A DNA stretch of 64,000 nucleotides from PBB1 sp046154125 (GCA_046154125.1 JBJXEJ010000009.1:1-64000), one strand, 5' to 3'. Shown: positions 7,143 through 16,422, counted from the stretch's first letter. Notes: a model not told the origin generated them from the letters alone. A program made the numbers and translations.

Positions 7143-9551
7143 TCAGCGCTTCGCAAGTCGCTGCCAGGTTTCGACGACGGTGTCCGGATTGAGGGAGATC
7201 GACACGATGCCTTCGGCGGCCAGCCAGTCGGCGAAGTCGGGATGATCGCTCGGCCCCTGGCCACAGATGCCGATGTACTTGCCGACCGCACGGCACGCCG
7301 AGATCGCGCGTGAAATCATCGCCTTGACGGCCGGATCTCGCTCGTCGAAGTCGCGCGCCAGCAGTTCAAGGCCCGAATCGCGGTCGAGGCCCAGCGTCAG
7401 CTGCGTCAGATCGTTCGAGCCGATCGACATGCCGTCGAAGTACTCGAGGAACTGCTCTGCCAGGATCGCGTTGCTCGGGATCTCGCACATCATGATCACG
7501 CGCAGGCCATCGGCGCCTCCGAGAGCAGCGCGCTTCAGGCCGCGCTCGGCCAGCATCTCGGTGACGCGCTTCGCCTGGCCGAGCGTGCGCACGAACGGAA
7601 TCATCAACTCGACGTTGGTCAGACCCATGTCGTTGCGAACGCGCTTGAGGGCCTCGCATTCCATCGCGAAGGCTTCGCCAAACTCCTCGCTGACGTAGCG
7701 CGACGCACCACGGAAGCCGAGCATCGGGTTTTCTTCTTCCGGCTCATAGCGCGAGCCGCCGATCAGCTTGCGGTACTCGTTGCTCTTGAAGTCGGAGAGC
7801 CGCACGATCACCGGCTTGGGCCAGAAGGCCGCAGCGATCGTCGCCACGCCTTCGACCAGCTTGTCGACATAGAAGGCCCGCGGCGAGGCGTGGCCGCGGG
7901 CCACCGACTCCACCGCCTTCTTCAGATCGGCATCGACGTTCGGATAGTCGAGGATCGCCTTCGGGTGGACGCCGATGTTGTTGTTGATGATGAACTCGAG
8001 CCGTGCCAGGCCGACTCCGCTGTTGGGCATCTGCGCGAAATCGAAGGCCAGTTGCGGGTTGCCCACGTTCATCATGATCTTGATCGGGCAGTAAGGCAGT
8101 TCGCCGCGCACGACGTCGCTGATCTCGGTCTCGAGGAGACCGTCGTAGATGTAGCCAGTGTCACCTTCGGAACAGGCCACCGTCACCAGCGCCCCGTCCT
8201 TCAGCGTGTCGGTCGCGTCACCGCAACCCACCACCGCCGGCACGCCGAGTTCCCGCGCGATGATGGCCGCGTGGCAAGTGCGTCCGCCGCGGTTGGTGAC
8301 GATCGCGCTGGCGCGCTTCATCACGGGCTCCCAGTTCGGGTCGGTCATGTCGGTGACCAGCACATCGCCGGGCTGCACCGTGTCCATGTCGGCCAGGCTG
8401 TGCACGATGCGCACCGGACCGGTTCCGATCTTCTGCCCGATGGCGCGCCCTTCGGCCAGCACGGTGCCAGTGCCCTTGAGCCGGTAGCGCTGCTCGACCT
8501 TGCCCTCGGCCTGGCTCTTCACCGTCTCGGGTCGGGCCTGCAGGATGTAAAGCTTGCCGTCGCCGCCGTCCTTGCCCCATTCGATGTCCATCGGACGGCC
8601 GTAATGCCGCTCGATGATCAGCGCGTAATGCGCCAGTTCGGTCACGTCTGCGTCGGTCAGCGAATAGCGGTTGCGCTGCTCGGACGCGGTGTCGACGGTG
8701 GAAACCAGCTTGCCTGACGCGGCACGATCGGCCGCGCTGGCGAACTCCATCTTGATCAGCTTCGAGCCCAGGTTGCGCCGGATGATCGCCTGCTTGCCGG
8801 AGCGCAGCGTCGGCTTGTGGACGTAGAACTCGTCGGGGTTCACGGCGCCCTGCACCACCGTTTCACCAAGGCCGTAGCTCGAGGTGATGAACACCACGTC
8901 CTTGAAGCCGCTTTCGGTGTCGATCGTGAACATCACGCCGGCCGATCCCAGGTCAGAGCGCACCATGCGCTGCACACCCGCGGACAAGGCCACGTCGGCG
9001 TGAGCAAAGCCCTTGTGGACCCGGTAGCTGATCGCGCGATCGTTGTAGAGGCTGGCGAAAACTTCCTTCATCTTGTGCAGGATCGCGTCGATGCCGACCA
9101 CGTTCAGGAATGTTTCCTGCTGCCCGGCAAAACTGGCGTCGGGCAGGTCCTCGGCCGTGGCCGAAGACCGCACGGCAAACGAGGCACCCGGGTTGTCCGC
9201 AGTGAGCACCCTGAAGTGGCTGCGCAGGGCCTGGTCGAGGTCATCCGGAAACGGCGTGTCCTCGATCCACTGGCGTATCTGTGCGCCGGCTTCGGCCAGC
9301 GCGCGCACATCGTCGATGTTCAGCGTGGCGAGACGCTGCTCGATGCGGCTGGCCAGGCCGTTGTGCGCCAGGAACTGGCGGAACGCATGTGCGGTGGTCG
9401 CGAAACCGCCGGGCACCCGCACGCCGGAGGCGGCCAGCTGACTGATCATTTCGCCGAGCGAGGCGTTCTTGCCGCCCACCGACTCGACGTCGGTCATCCT
9501 CAAATGTTCAAACGGTACGACCAGGGCGGTCGCCAGGTTGTGGGTTGACAT
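7143..9551 (-). CDS. ppsA: Phosphoenolpyruvate synthase
   Basis: An 802-residue PpsA (pyruvate, water dikinase), a cytoplasmic gluconeogenic enzyme that makes PEP from pyruvate and ATP. The N-terminal ATP-grasp-like nucleotide-binding domain starts with VGGKNASLGEM near residue 25. The swivelling phosphohistidine domain carries the catalytic His in GGRTCHAA (H427). The C-terminal PEP/pyruvate barrel ends with GICGQGPSD near residue 775. A GGAG ribosome site lies seven bases before the ATG. The gene diverges from ppsR, whose product inactivates and reactivates PpsA, an arrangement conserved in proteobacteria. Confidence 0.97.
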   Translation of the reverse strand: MSTHNLATALVVPFEHLRMTDVESVGGKNASLGEMISQLAASGVRVPGGFATTAHAFRQFLAHNGLASRIEQRLATLNIDDVRALAEAGAQIRQWIEDTPFPDDLDQALRSHFRVLTADNPGASFAVRSSATAEDLPDASFAGQQETFLNVVGIDAILHKMKEVFASLYNDRAISYRVHKGFAHADVALSAGVQRMVRSDLGSAGVMFTIDTESGFKDVVFITSSYGLGETVVQGAVNPDEFYVHKPTLRSGKQAIIRRNLGSKLIKMEFASAADRAASGKLVSTVDTASEQRNRYSLTDADVTELAHYALIIERHYGRPMDIEWGKDGGDGKLYILQARPETVKSQAEGKVEQRYRLKGTGTVLAEGRAIGQKIGTGPVRIVHSLADMDTVQPGDVLVTDMTDPNWEPVMKRASAIVTNRGGRTCHAAIIARELGVPAVVGCGDATDTLKDGALVTVACSEGDTGYIYDGLLETEISDVVRGELPYCPIKIMMNVGNPQLAFDFAQMPNSGVGLARLEFIINNNIGVHPKAILDYPNVDADLKKAVESVARGHASPRAFYVDKLVEGVATIAAAFWPKPVIVRLSDFKSNEYRKLIGGSRYEPEEENPMLGFRGASRYVSEEFGEAFAMECEALKRVRNDMGLTNVELMIPFVRTLGQAKRVTEMLAERGLKRAALGGADGLRVIMMCEIPSNAILAEQFLEYFDGMSIGSNDLTQLTLGLDRDSGLELLARDFDERDPAVKAMISRAISACRAVGKYIGICGQGPSDHPDFADWLAAEGIVSISLNPDTVVETWQRLAKR

Positions 9552-9786
9552 GAAAGAGCTCCGTGATGTGAAAAAACTGGTGCTCCCTGCCGTGCCCCGG
9601 CGCGACCCGAGCGAATTGGCTTCAAGGGTCGCGAACCATCACGTTGCACTTCGCGAGCCGCGGCGTCGAACGATGGTGTGTGGGTGAGCATGGCCGCCTG
9701 AGCGTCGTGGTGCAGGGAAATTGAAATCGAGTTTACGGGTGAATCCCTATGATGTGGCTGGTCATGCACCTGAGAGGTCTGCCTAG

Positions 9787-10608
9787 ATGCCAAACCGCAC
9801 AGTCTTCTTCGTCTCCGATGGCACCGGCATCACGGCCGAGACTTTCGGCAATTCGATCCTGAACCAGTTTTCGTTCCGGCCGCACCACGTCCGACGACCG
9901 TTCATCGACACTGTCGACAAGGCGCATCAGGTGATGCGCGAGATCAATCACGCGGCGGAGATCGAAGGCCGCCGGCCGATCGTCTTCGTCACGCTGATAG
10001 ATCCGGCGGTGCAGGCCATCATCAAGGCGAACTGCAACGGCCTGGTACTGGACCTTTTCAACACATTCATCGAGCCGCTGGAAGCCGAATTCGGCGTCAA
10101 GTCCAACCACCGGGTCGGTCGGTTCTCCGATGTCGCGAAGAGCCAGGAGTACACCGACCGCATCGAGGCGATCAATTTCTCGCTCGCCCACGATGATGGC
10201 CAGTCATCGAAGAACCTGCTTTCTGCCGATGTCATCCTCGTTGGCGTCAGCCGCAGCGGCAAGACACCCACCTCGCTGTACCTGGCGATGCAGCACGGCA
10301 TCAAGGCCGCGAACTATCCGCTCATCCCGGAAGACTTCGAGCGCGGGTGCATCCCGTCCAGCCTGGCGGCATACAGGAAGAAGTGCTTCGGCCTGACGAT
10401 CGATCCTGTGCGACTGAACCAGATCCGCACCGAACGGCGACCCGACAGCAAGTACGCGTCTCTCGAGAACTGCCGCTACGAGGTGCGAGAGGCCGAGACG
10501 ATGATGCGCAGGGAAGGCATCGCATGGCTGTCTTCGACGCACAAGTCGATCGAGGAGATAGCAACCACCATCCTGCGTGACATCCGGCCCGACCGACTGA
10601 TGTACTGA
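9787..10608 (+). CDS. ppsR: PEP synthase regulatory protein (kinase/pyrophosphorylase)
   Basis: A 273-residue DUF299 bifunctional regulator. Its family uses ADP to phosphorylate and inactivate PpsA, and phosphate to reverse this. The P-loop GVSRSGKT is at residues 153-160. The N-terminus VFFVSDGTGITAE is the family signature. It is divergent from ppsA across 235 bp. The upstream region contains a TATGAT (9748-9753) that could be a -10 element, but no properly spaced -35. Related members act on pyruvate phosphate dikinase; the neighbouring ppsA makes PEP synthase the target. Confidence 0.94.
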   Translation: MPNRTVFFVSDGTGITAETFGNSILNQFSFRPHHVRRPFIDTVDKAHQVMREINHAAEIEGRRPIVFVTLIDPAVQAIIKANCNGLVLDLFNTFIEPLEAEFGVKSNHRVGRFSDVAKSQEYTDRIEAINFSLAHDDGQSSKNLLSADVILVGVSRSGKTPTSLYLAMQHGIKAANYPLIPEDFERGCIPSSLAAYRKKCFGLTIDPVRLNQIRTERRPDSKYASLENCRYEVREAETMMRREGIAWLSSTHKSIEEIATTILRDIRPDRLMY

Positions 10609-10636
10609 CGCCGGCGGGCTCGTATCATCCGCGCCG

Positions 10637-11836
10637 ATGCAGCATTTCGACGCGGTGATCATCGGGGCCGGCGCCGCCGGGCTGCATTGCGCCGCGATCG
10701 CCGGCCAGCGCGGGGCACGCGTGCTGGTCATCGATCACTTCGAGCGCGTAGCCGAGAAGATCCGTATCTCCGGAGGCGGTCGCTGCAACTTCACGAACCG
10801 TGACACGGCGCCGGCGCACTTCCTGTCATCGAATCCGGCCTTCTGCCGGTCGGCACTTGCCCGATACACCCCGCAGGACTTCATCGAGTTGCTGCAGCGG
10901 CACCGCATCGCCTTTCACGAGAAGCACAGGGGCCAGCTGTTCTGCGACGACTCCAGCGAGGACATCATCCGGTTGCTGCTGCGCGAGTGCGAGGCCGGTG
11001 CCGTTACCCGCTGGCAGCCCTGCACGGTGCAGGGAATCGTTCACGGTGCGAACGGCTTCGATCTGGGCACCGACCGCGGACCCGTGCGCAGCCCCCGCCT
11101 CGTCATCGCCACCGGCGGACTTTCGATACCAAAGATCGGCGCCAGCGACTTCGGTCACCGTCTGGCGCGTCAGTTCGGCCACTCCATCGTCGAGACCCGG
11201 CCTGCGCTGGTTCCGCTGACTTTCGAAGCGTCAGCGTGGCAGCCCTTCTTGCCGCTGGCCGGCTTGTCCCTGGAAGCAGTCGTGGCCACTGGCAGCGGCA
11301 AGACACGAGGCGAATTCGCCGAGGACCTGCTGTTCACGCACCGAGGCCTGAGCGGTCCGGCCATCCTGCAGATTTCGAGCTATTGGCGGCCTGGAGCGCC
11401 ACTCGACCTGGACCTGGTCCCTCACCATGATCTGTCCGAGGCGCTGAGCGTGGGCAAGCAGACCTCGCGCCGCAAGCTGTCGAACGAACTCGCGGAATGG
11501 TTGCCGCGCCGGCTGGCCGACGCATGGCTGGCGAGCCACCCCGACATCCCTGACCGACCGATGCCTGAAGTGCGTGACCGCGATCTGGGCACGCTTGCGG
11601 AGAGCCTGAAGCACTGGAATCTGACGCCCAGCGGCACCGAGGGTTACCGAAAGGCCGAGGTAACGGCAGGCGGCGTCGACACCCGGGAGCTGAGTTCGAC
11701 CACGCTCGAAAGCCGGCGCATCCCCGGGCTTCACTTCATCGGTGAGGTGGTCGATGTGACCGGTTGGCTGGGGGGGTACAACTTCCAGTGGGCCTGGGCC
11801 AGCGCGGCGGCCTGCGCTGCATCTCTGGCCGGTTGA
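10637..11836 (+). CDS. HI0933/BaiN-family FAD-dependent oxidoreductase
   Basis: A 399-residue flavoprotein of the HI0933 (YhiN/BaiN) family. The dinucleotide-binding motif GAGAAG lies at residues 10-15, and the family hallmark GGGRCNFTN at residues 46-54. The C-terminal segment GWLGGYNFQWAWASG-like closes the FAD site. The physiological substrate of this family in proteobacteria is not settled; BaiN of gut clostridia was proposed to act on bile-acid intermediates, which should not be carried over here. It lies 28 bp after ppsR, perhaps cotranscribed. A strong promoter for rpsU follows. Confidence 0.85.
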   Translation: MQHFDAVIIGAGAAGLHCAAIAGQRGARVLVIDHFERVAEKIRISGGGRCNFTNRDTAPAHFLSSNPAFCRSALARYTPQDFIELLQRHRIAFHEKHRGQLFCDDSSEDIIRLLLRECEAGAVTRWQPCTVQGIVHGANGFDLGTDRGPVRSPRLVIATGGLSIPKIGASDFGHRLARQFGHSIVETRPALVPLTFEASAWQPFLPLAGLSLEAVVATGSGKTRGEFAEDLLFTHRGLSGPAILQISSYWRPGAPLDLDLVPHHDLSEALSVGKQTSRRKLSNELAEWLPRRLADAWLASHPDIPDRPMPEVRDRDLGTLAESLKHWNLTPSGTEGYRKAEVTAGGVDTRELSSTTLESRRIPGLHFIGEVVDVTGWLGGYNFQWAWASAAACAASLAG

Positions 11837-11868
11837 ACGCAGTGGATTGGTTTTTGCGATCGTCTGCA

Positions 11869-11897
11869 TTGCCAGCCTGAAAATGGCTGTCTATAAT
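11869..11897 (+). promoter_or_regulatory. Strong sigma70-type promoter for rpsU
   Basis: TTGCCA (11869-11874), a 17-bp spacer and a perfect TATAAT (11892-11897). The start point would be near 11904, giving a leader of about 115 nt before the rpsU ATG. Near the 5' end of that leader, GCAAAC and GTTTGC can pair across a 13-nt loop. Confidence 0.75.
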
Positions 11898-12018
11898 CTC
11901 GCGCTTTGCTGGCAAACACGCTTGACGGTGGTTTGCTTGCGCGACTCGAGAGTCCGGACCTTCCGTTTCGATGTCGAGCAACCCGCTCAGAGCACTTCAA
12001 TCTGGATTCAATCGATAC

Positions 12019-12231
12019 ATGACTACGATTCGCGTGAAAGAAAACGAGCCATTCGACGTGGCACTGCGCCGCTTCAAGCGCACCATCGAAAAGCTCGGCT
12101 TGCTGACCGACCTGCGGGCGCGCGAGTTCTACGAAAAGCCGACCGCCGAGCGCAAGCGCAAGAAGGCTGCAGCCGTCAAGCGCCATTTCAAGCGCGTACG
12201 CAGCATGCAGTTGCCGAAAAAGTTGTTCTGA
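12019..12231 (+). CDS. rpsU: 30S ribosomal protein S21
   Basis: A 70-residue S21, a basic protein of the small-subunit platform needed for initiation. The start MTTIRVKENEPF and the lysine/arginine-rich tail KRKKAAAVKRHFKRV are typical. An in-frame ATG at 11971 would add 16 residues unlike the family, so the 12019 start was chosen. The gene has its own promoter and is followed by a good terminator and then yqeY. dnaG and rpoD, which often follow in the classical macromolecular-synthesis operon, are not here. Confidence 0.97.
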   Translation: MTTIRVKENEPFDVALRRFKRTIEKLGLLTDLRAREFYEKPTAERKRKKAAAVKRHFKRVRSMQLPKKLF

Positions 12232-12257
12232 CAGCCGGTTCGCACGTCGAAAAGCCT

Positions 12258-12286
12258 CAAAGCCCGCTCCGTGCGGGCTTTGTTCA
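12258..12286 (+). terminator. Intrinsic terminator after rpsU
   Basis: A 10-bp perfect stem (CAAAGCCCGC at 12258-12267, GCGGGCTTTG at 12273-12282) with loop TCCGT, followed by a short T-rich run. It would limit rpsU read-through into yqeY, 51 bp further on. Confidence 0.75.
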
Positions 12287-12336
12287 TTACGCCGCGGGCT
12301 ATTTCCTTTGACGACACCCAGACCGAGCGCGCCACC

Positions 12337-12783
12337 ATGACACTGAAAGACCAGATCACCGAGGACATGAAGACCGCGATGCGCGCGAAGGACGCGCCGC
12401 GGCTGCTGACCATCCGCGGATTGCTGGCCGCATGCAAGCAGCGTGAGGTCGACGAGCGCATCGTGCTCGACGACGCGGCCGTGATCTCCATCATCGACAA
12501 GCTCATCAAGCAGCGCAAGGACTCGATCGCCCAGTTCGGCGAAGCGGGCCGCGCCGATCTGGTCGACAAGGAAACCGCCGAGCTGCAGGTTCTGGAAGGC
12601 TACCTGCCCCAACGCCTGAGCGCTGCAGAGATCACCGACCGGGTGCAGGCCATCGTGACCGAGCTCGGCGCGACCGGCCCGGGCGACATGGGCAAGGTAA
12701 TGGCGGCGGTCAAGACGCAGCTGGCCGGTCAGGCCGACATGGGCCTGGTTTCTGCTGCAGTGAAGCAGGCCCTCGCCCGTTGA
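12337..12783 (+). CDS. yqeY: GatB/YqeY domain protein
   Basis: A 148-residue YqeY protein resembling the tRNA-binding tail domain of GatB amidotransferase subunits. It starts MTLKDQITEDMKTAMRAKD and includes LQVLEGYLPQRLS and the C-terminal GPGDMGKVM segment, all family features. The function is not firmly known; a role with tRNA-dependent amidotransferase or translation is inferred. The frame is open upstream to 12271, but sequence there crosses the rpsU terminator, so the ATG at 12337 was chosen. The rpsU-yqeY order is common in proteobacteria. Confidence 0.9.
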   Translation: MTLKDQITEDMKTAMRAKDAPRLLTIRGLLAACKQREVDERIVLDDAAVISIIDKLIKQRKDSIAQFGEAGRADLVDKETAELQVLEGYLPQRLSAAEITDRVQAIVTELGATGPGDMGKVMAAVKTQLAGQADMGLVSAAVKQALAR

Positions 12784-12808
12784 ACCGACCACGCACGAAG
12801 GAATCGCC

Positions 12809-13153
12809 ATGAGCCTGCCCCCGCTCCGGAACCTGAGCGCCGATGTCTGCGCGACCGGCCAGCTCGACGCCGCATCAATGGCGGTGCTGGCGCACGCGGG
12901 TTTCAGGAGCGTGATCAACAACCGGCCTGATCACGAAGGCGGCCCCGACCAGCCGACCAGCATCACGCTTGAGGGCGCTGCCACTTCCGCCGGGCTGGCC
13001 TACGCCTACCTGCCGGTTGCGCCCGGCTACCAGAGCGATGAGGAAGCGGCTCGATTCCTCGGCCTGCTGAACACGCTGCCCCGACCCATCGTGGTCTTTT
13101 GCCGCACCGGCACGCGCTCCGGCAAGCTGTTCCAGGCGGCAATGTCGATCTGA
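12809..13153 (+). CDS. TIGR01244/DUF442 family protein (phosphatase or sulfurtransferase-like)
   Basis: A 114-residue cytoplasmic protein of the DUF442 (BLH-type) family with a cysteine-phosphatase-like fold. The active-site loop is CRTGTRS with C98, and the upstream segment INNRPDHEG is characteristic. Homologues are found alone or fused to persulfide dioxygenases and beta-lactamase-like hydrolases, which suggests sulfur transfer or phosphoester chemistry. The C-terminus after the loop is short (SGKLFQAAMSI). It lies 25 bp after yqeY, with the TRAP transporter genes 28 bp further, so it could be read with either. Confidence 0.8.
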   Translation: MSLPPLRNLSADVCATGQLDAASMAVLAHAGFRSVINNRPDHEGGPDQPTSITLEGAATSAGLAYAYLPVAPGYQSDEEAARFLGLLNTLPRPIVVFCRTGTRSGKLFQAAMSI

Positions 13154-13181
13154 TTGCAACCGGCGCGTCGGTTTACTGAAC

Positions 13182-13724
13182 GTGCTCGCGCTTTCACGGC
13201 TCATCGATCGCGTGAATGAAGCCGTCGGGCGCTCCGTCGCCTGGCTGGTGCTTGCTGCGGTGCTGGTCAGTGCCGGCAATGCAGTGGTTCGCAAGCTGTT
13301 CAACACCAGCTCGAACGCCTTCCTTGAATTCCAGTGGTACCTGTTCTCTGCGGTCTTTCTGCTGGCGGCCGCGCAAACGCTGCTGCGCCAGGAGCATGTC
13401 CGCATCGACTTGATCTCGGCACGCCTGTCCGCGCGATCCCGGGCCTGGATCGACGTCTTCGGCATCGTCTGTTTCCTCTTTCCGCTGGTTGCCGTGGTGA
13501 TCGACCTGTCCTGGCCGCTGCTGGTACGTGCCTACCTCAGCGGCGAGATGTCGAGCAACGCGGGTGGCCTGATCCGCTGGCCGGTGCTGGCTCTGCTGCC
13601 GTTCGGCTTCGGACTGCTCGGCGCGCAGGGCATCTCCGAACTGATCAAGCGCGTGGCCTTCTTGCGCGGTGTCCTGCCAGTGTCCAGCATCTCGGCGCCA
13701 CCAGACAAGCCAGGTCCCGCCTGA
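13182..13724 (+). CDS. dctQ: TRAP transporter small membrane subunit (DctQ type)
   Basis: A 180-residue protein with four predicted membrane helices (about residues 18-38, 51-70, 90-112, 130-152) and the family segment LEFQWYLF near residue 48. It starts with GTG. DctQ bridges the large DctM subunit in the sodium-driven TRAP uptake systems for organic acids. Its stop overlaps the dctM start (TGATG), implying coupled translation. The substrate is unknown from this subunit. Confidence 0.9.
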   Translation: MLALSRLIDRVNEAVGRSVAWLVLAAVLVSAGNAVVRKLFNTSSNAFLEFQWYLFSAVFLLAAAQTLLRQEHVRIDLISARLSARSRAWIDVFGIVCFLFPLVAVVIDLSWPLLVRAYLSGEMSSNAGGLIRWPVLALLPFGFGLLGAQGISELIKRVAFLRGVLPVSSISAPPDKPGPA

Positions 13725-15292
13725 TGGTGGCGTCGTTCGCCGCCAACATGGCGCCCTGGATGTTCGGCTCGCTGGTGGTCTTCCTGCTGATCGGCTTCCC
13801 GGTGTCCTTCTCGCTGGGCGCCTGCGGCCTGTTCTACGCCCTGGTCGGCATCGAACTGGGTCTGATGCCAGCGTCGCTGATGCAGGCGCTGCCGCTGCGC
13901 ATCGTCGGCATCATGCAGAACGACACGCTGCTGGCGATTCCGTTCTTCACTTTCATGGGCCTGATCCTCGAACGCTCGGGCATGGCCGAGGACCTGCTCG
14001 ACACCATCGGCCAACTGTTCGGCCCGATCCGCGGCGGACTGGCCTACGCGGTGATCTTCGTCGGTGCGATGCTGGCCGCGACCACCGGCGTGGTCGCCGC
14101 CTCGGTGATCTCGATGGGGCTGATCTCGCTGCCGATCATGCTGCGCCACGGCTATGACCGGCGCGTGGCCAGCGGCGTGATCGCGGCGTCCGGCACGCTG
14201 GCGCAGATCATCCCGCCCTCGCTGGTGCTGATCGTGCTGGCCGACCAACTGGGGCAGAGCGTCGGCGCGCTGTACCAGGGCGCACTGATGCCGGCGCTGG
14301 TGCTCACCGGACTCTATGGCGTCTACGTGGGAGTGATCAGCGTCCTGCGGCCGCAGTGGGTGCCCGCCATGCCTGCATCGGCGCGCGCACTCTTCCGGGC
14401 ATCACCTGACTCCGGTTGGAGGCCCCGCGCACAACTGTGTGTGCAGGTGGCGGTCGTGCTGATTCCTCCACTGGCGCTGATTTTCCTGGTCCTCGGCACG
14501 ATCTTCCTCGGTATCGCCACGCCGACCGAGGGCGGCGCCATGGGCGCGACCGGCGCGCTGGTCATTGCGCTCGCACGGCGCCGGCTTGATCTGCCACAGC
14601 TGCGCCAGGCGATGCAGAGCACCGCACGCTTGTCCTGCTTTGTCCTGTTCATCCTGATCGGCTCGACCGTCTTCAGTCTCGCGTTCCAGGCGGTCGACGG
14701 GCCGAAATGGGTCGAGCACCTGCTGGCCGGGCTGCCAGGCGGTGTGCTGGGCTTCCTGATCGTCGTCAACCTGCTGGTCTTCCTGCTGGCGTTCTTCCTC
14801 GATTTCTTCGAGCTCGCCTTCATCGTCGTCCCGCTGCTGTCGCCGGTGGCGGCAGCGCTCGGGATCGACATGGTGTGGTTCGGGGTGCTGCTGGCGGTCA
14901 ACATGCAGACCTCGTTCATGCACCCGCCGTTCGGCTTCGCGCTGTTCTACCTGCGCAGCGTTGCACCAGATCGCGAGTACACCGATGCGGTGACCGGACA
15001 GCGCATTGCACCTGTCAGCATCGGTCAGATCTACCGTGGCGCGATCCCGTTCGTGCTGATCCAGCTGGCGATGGTCGCGCTGATCATTGCGTTTCCAGGG
15101 TTGGTGTCCCGCGGCCCCGATGCTGCGACCAGCATCGACCCAGACGCCGTGCTCCGCCAGTTGCAGTCCGAGCAGAACGCCGCGGATGCCGCCAGCAAAC
15201 CGACCAAGCCAGATGAGAACGCGGTCGACGAAGACCCGATGAAGGCGCTGCAGAAAGCGGTCGAGGCCGAACGCGAAGCGACACCGAAGTGA
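13724..15292 (+). CDS. dctM: TRAP transporter large permease subunit (DctM type)
   Basis: A 522-residue DctM with about 12-13 membrane helices. Motifs include LIGFPVSFSLG near residue 17, FFTFMGLILERSGMAEDLL near residue 65 and GTLAQIIPPSLVLIVLAD near residue 155. Past residue 460 there is a charged, lysine- and glutamate-rich cytoplasmic tail of about 60 residues. The upstream extension of the open frame is overlap with dctQ. The gene converges with the binding-protein gene across 15 bases. Together the three encode one complete TRAP system. Confidence 0.93.
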   Translation: MVASFAANMAPWMFGSLVVFLLIGFPVSFSLGACGLFYALVGIELGLMPASLMQALPLRIVGIMQNDTLLAIPFFTFMGLILERSGMAEDLLDTIGQLFGPIRGGLAYAVIFVGAMLAATTGVVAASVISMGLISLPIMLRHGYDRRVASGVIAASGTLAQIIPPSLVLIVLADQLGQSVGALYQGALMPALVLTGLYGVYVGVISVLRPQWVPAMPASARALFRASPDSGWRPRAQLCVQVAVVLIPPLALIFLVLGTIFLGIATPTEGGAMGATGALVIALARRRLDLPQLRQAMQSTARLSCFVLFILIGSTVFSLAFQAVDGPKWVEHLLAGLPGGVLGFLIVVNLLVFLLAFFLDFFELAFIVVPLLSPVAAALGIDMVWFGVLLAVNMQTSFMHPPFGFALFYLRSVAPDREYTDAVTGQRIAPVSIGQIYRGAIPFVLIQLAMVALIIAFPGLVSRGPDAATSIDPDAVLRQLQSEQNAADAASKPTKPDENAVDEDPMKALQKAVEAEREATPK

Positions 15293-15307
15293 CGGCCTGT
15301 CGGGCCT

Positions 15308-16393
15308 TCAGAGCTTGATGCCCTGCATGTAGCGATCGAAGCTGGCTTCTGCAAAGCGGAACCAGAGGTTCTGCTCGCGGCGGAACGCGGAATAGTCGTC
15401 GTAGACCCTTTTCCAGTTCGGGTTCTTCGCGCTCAGCTCCTCGTACAAAGCCATCGACTGCTTGTAGGCCTCGTCGAGCACCGGTTTCGGGAACGGCAGC
15501 ACCTTGACGCCAGCTGCCACCAGCGCCTTCAGAGCGGCCGGATTCTTGGCGTCGTAGTTGGCCTGCATGTCGACGTGCACGTGCGAAGCCGCCATCTCGA
15601 CGATGGTCTTGTACTCGGCAGGCAAGGCCGCATAGGCCTGCGTGTTGACGAAAAAATCGATCTGCGGTCCACCCTCCCACCAGCCGGGGTAGTGATAGAA
15701 CGGGGCGACCTTGTTGAATCCGAGCTTCTGGTCATCGTAGGGGCCAACCCATTCGACGGCGTCGATGGTGCCCTTCTCGAGTGCCTGGTAGACCTCCCCG
15801 CCGGGAATGTTCTGCGCCACGGCGCCCATGCGCTCGATCACGCGACCGGCGAAACCGCCAATGCGGATCTTCAAGCCCTTCATGTCGTCCAGAGACCTGA
15901 TTTCCTTGCGGTACCAGCCGCCCATCTGCACGCCGGTGTTGCCGCCGGGGAAACTGATGATGTTGTACTTGGCGTAGAACTCGCGTATGAGCCTCAGGCC
16001 ATTGCCGCGGTACATCCAGGCCGTCATCTGGCGCGAGTTCAGTCCGAACGGGATCGCCGACCCGATCGCGAAGGTCTCGTCCTTGCCGAAGTAGTAGTAA
16101 GGCACCGTGTGCGCCATCTCGACGGTGGCCGCCTGCACACCGTCGACCACGCCGAACGGCGGCAGCAGTTCGCCAGCCGGATGCACGCTGATCTGAAACC
16201 GGCCACCGGTCATCTCGCCGACCTTCTTCGCGAACACCTCGGCCGCACCGAAGATGGTGTCCAGCGATTTCGGAAAGCTGGACGCCAGTCGCCATCGCAG
16301 ACTGGCCTGCGCGTGGACGATGGCTGGTGCGGTGCCTGCGGCGAGAACACCTGCCAGGCCACTGTGATGAATGAATCGACGACGTTGCATCAT
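15308..16393 (-). CDS. dctP: TRAP transporter periplasmic substrate-binding protein (DctP/TakP-like)
   Basis: A 361-residue extracytoplasmic solute receptor. The N-terminus MMQRRRFIHHSG with a hydrophobic stretch ending AQA looks like a twin-arginine signal. The mature protein has the DctP fold, with the conserved RIGGFAGRVIERMGA segment that positions the carboxylate-binding Arg, and GTIDAVEWVGP and HYPGWWEGG further on. These resemble TakP-type receptors for 2-oxo acids or similar monocarboxylates. AGGAG lies five bases before this ATG. An in-frame start at 16426 would overlap pmbA and bury the signal peptide, so it was not used. It faces dctQM on the other strand, an unusual split. Confidence 0.88.
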   Translation of the reverse strand: MMQRRRFIHHSGLAGVLAAGTAPAIVHAQASLRWRLASSFPKSLDTIFGAAEVFAKKVGEMTGGRFQISVHPAGELLPPFGVVDGVQAATVEMAHTVPYYYFGKDETFAIGSAIPFGLNSRQMTAWMYRGNGLRLIREFYAKYNIISFPGGNTGVQMGGWYRKEIRSLDDMKGLKIRIGGFAGRVIERMGAVAQNIPGGEVYQALEKGTIDAVEWVGPYDDQKLGFNKVAPFYHYPGWWEGGPQIDFFVNTQAYAALPAEYKTIVEMAASHVHVDMQANYDAKNPAALKALVAAGVKVLPFPKPVLDEAYKQSMALYEELSAKNPNWKRVYDDYSAFRREQNLWFRFAEASFDRYMQGIKL

Positions 16394-16422
16394 TCGCGCT
16401 CCTGTGCCCGGCACCCCGGGGC

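Noticed and set aside
9721..9753. TTGAAA ... TATGAT as a full promoter for ppsR
   Set aside because: The spacer is 21 bp, too long for sigma70; only the -10 part was kept as a possibility.
11971..12018. Upstream ATG that would extend S21 by 16 residues
   Set aside because: The extra residues do not resemble S21 and the standard start follows at 12019.
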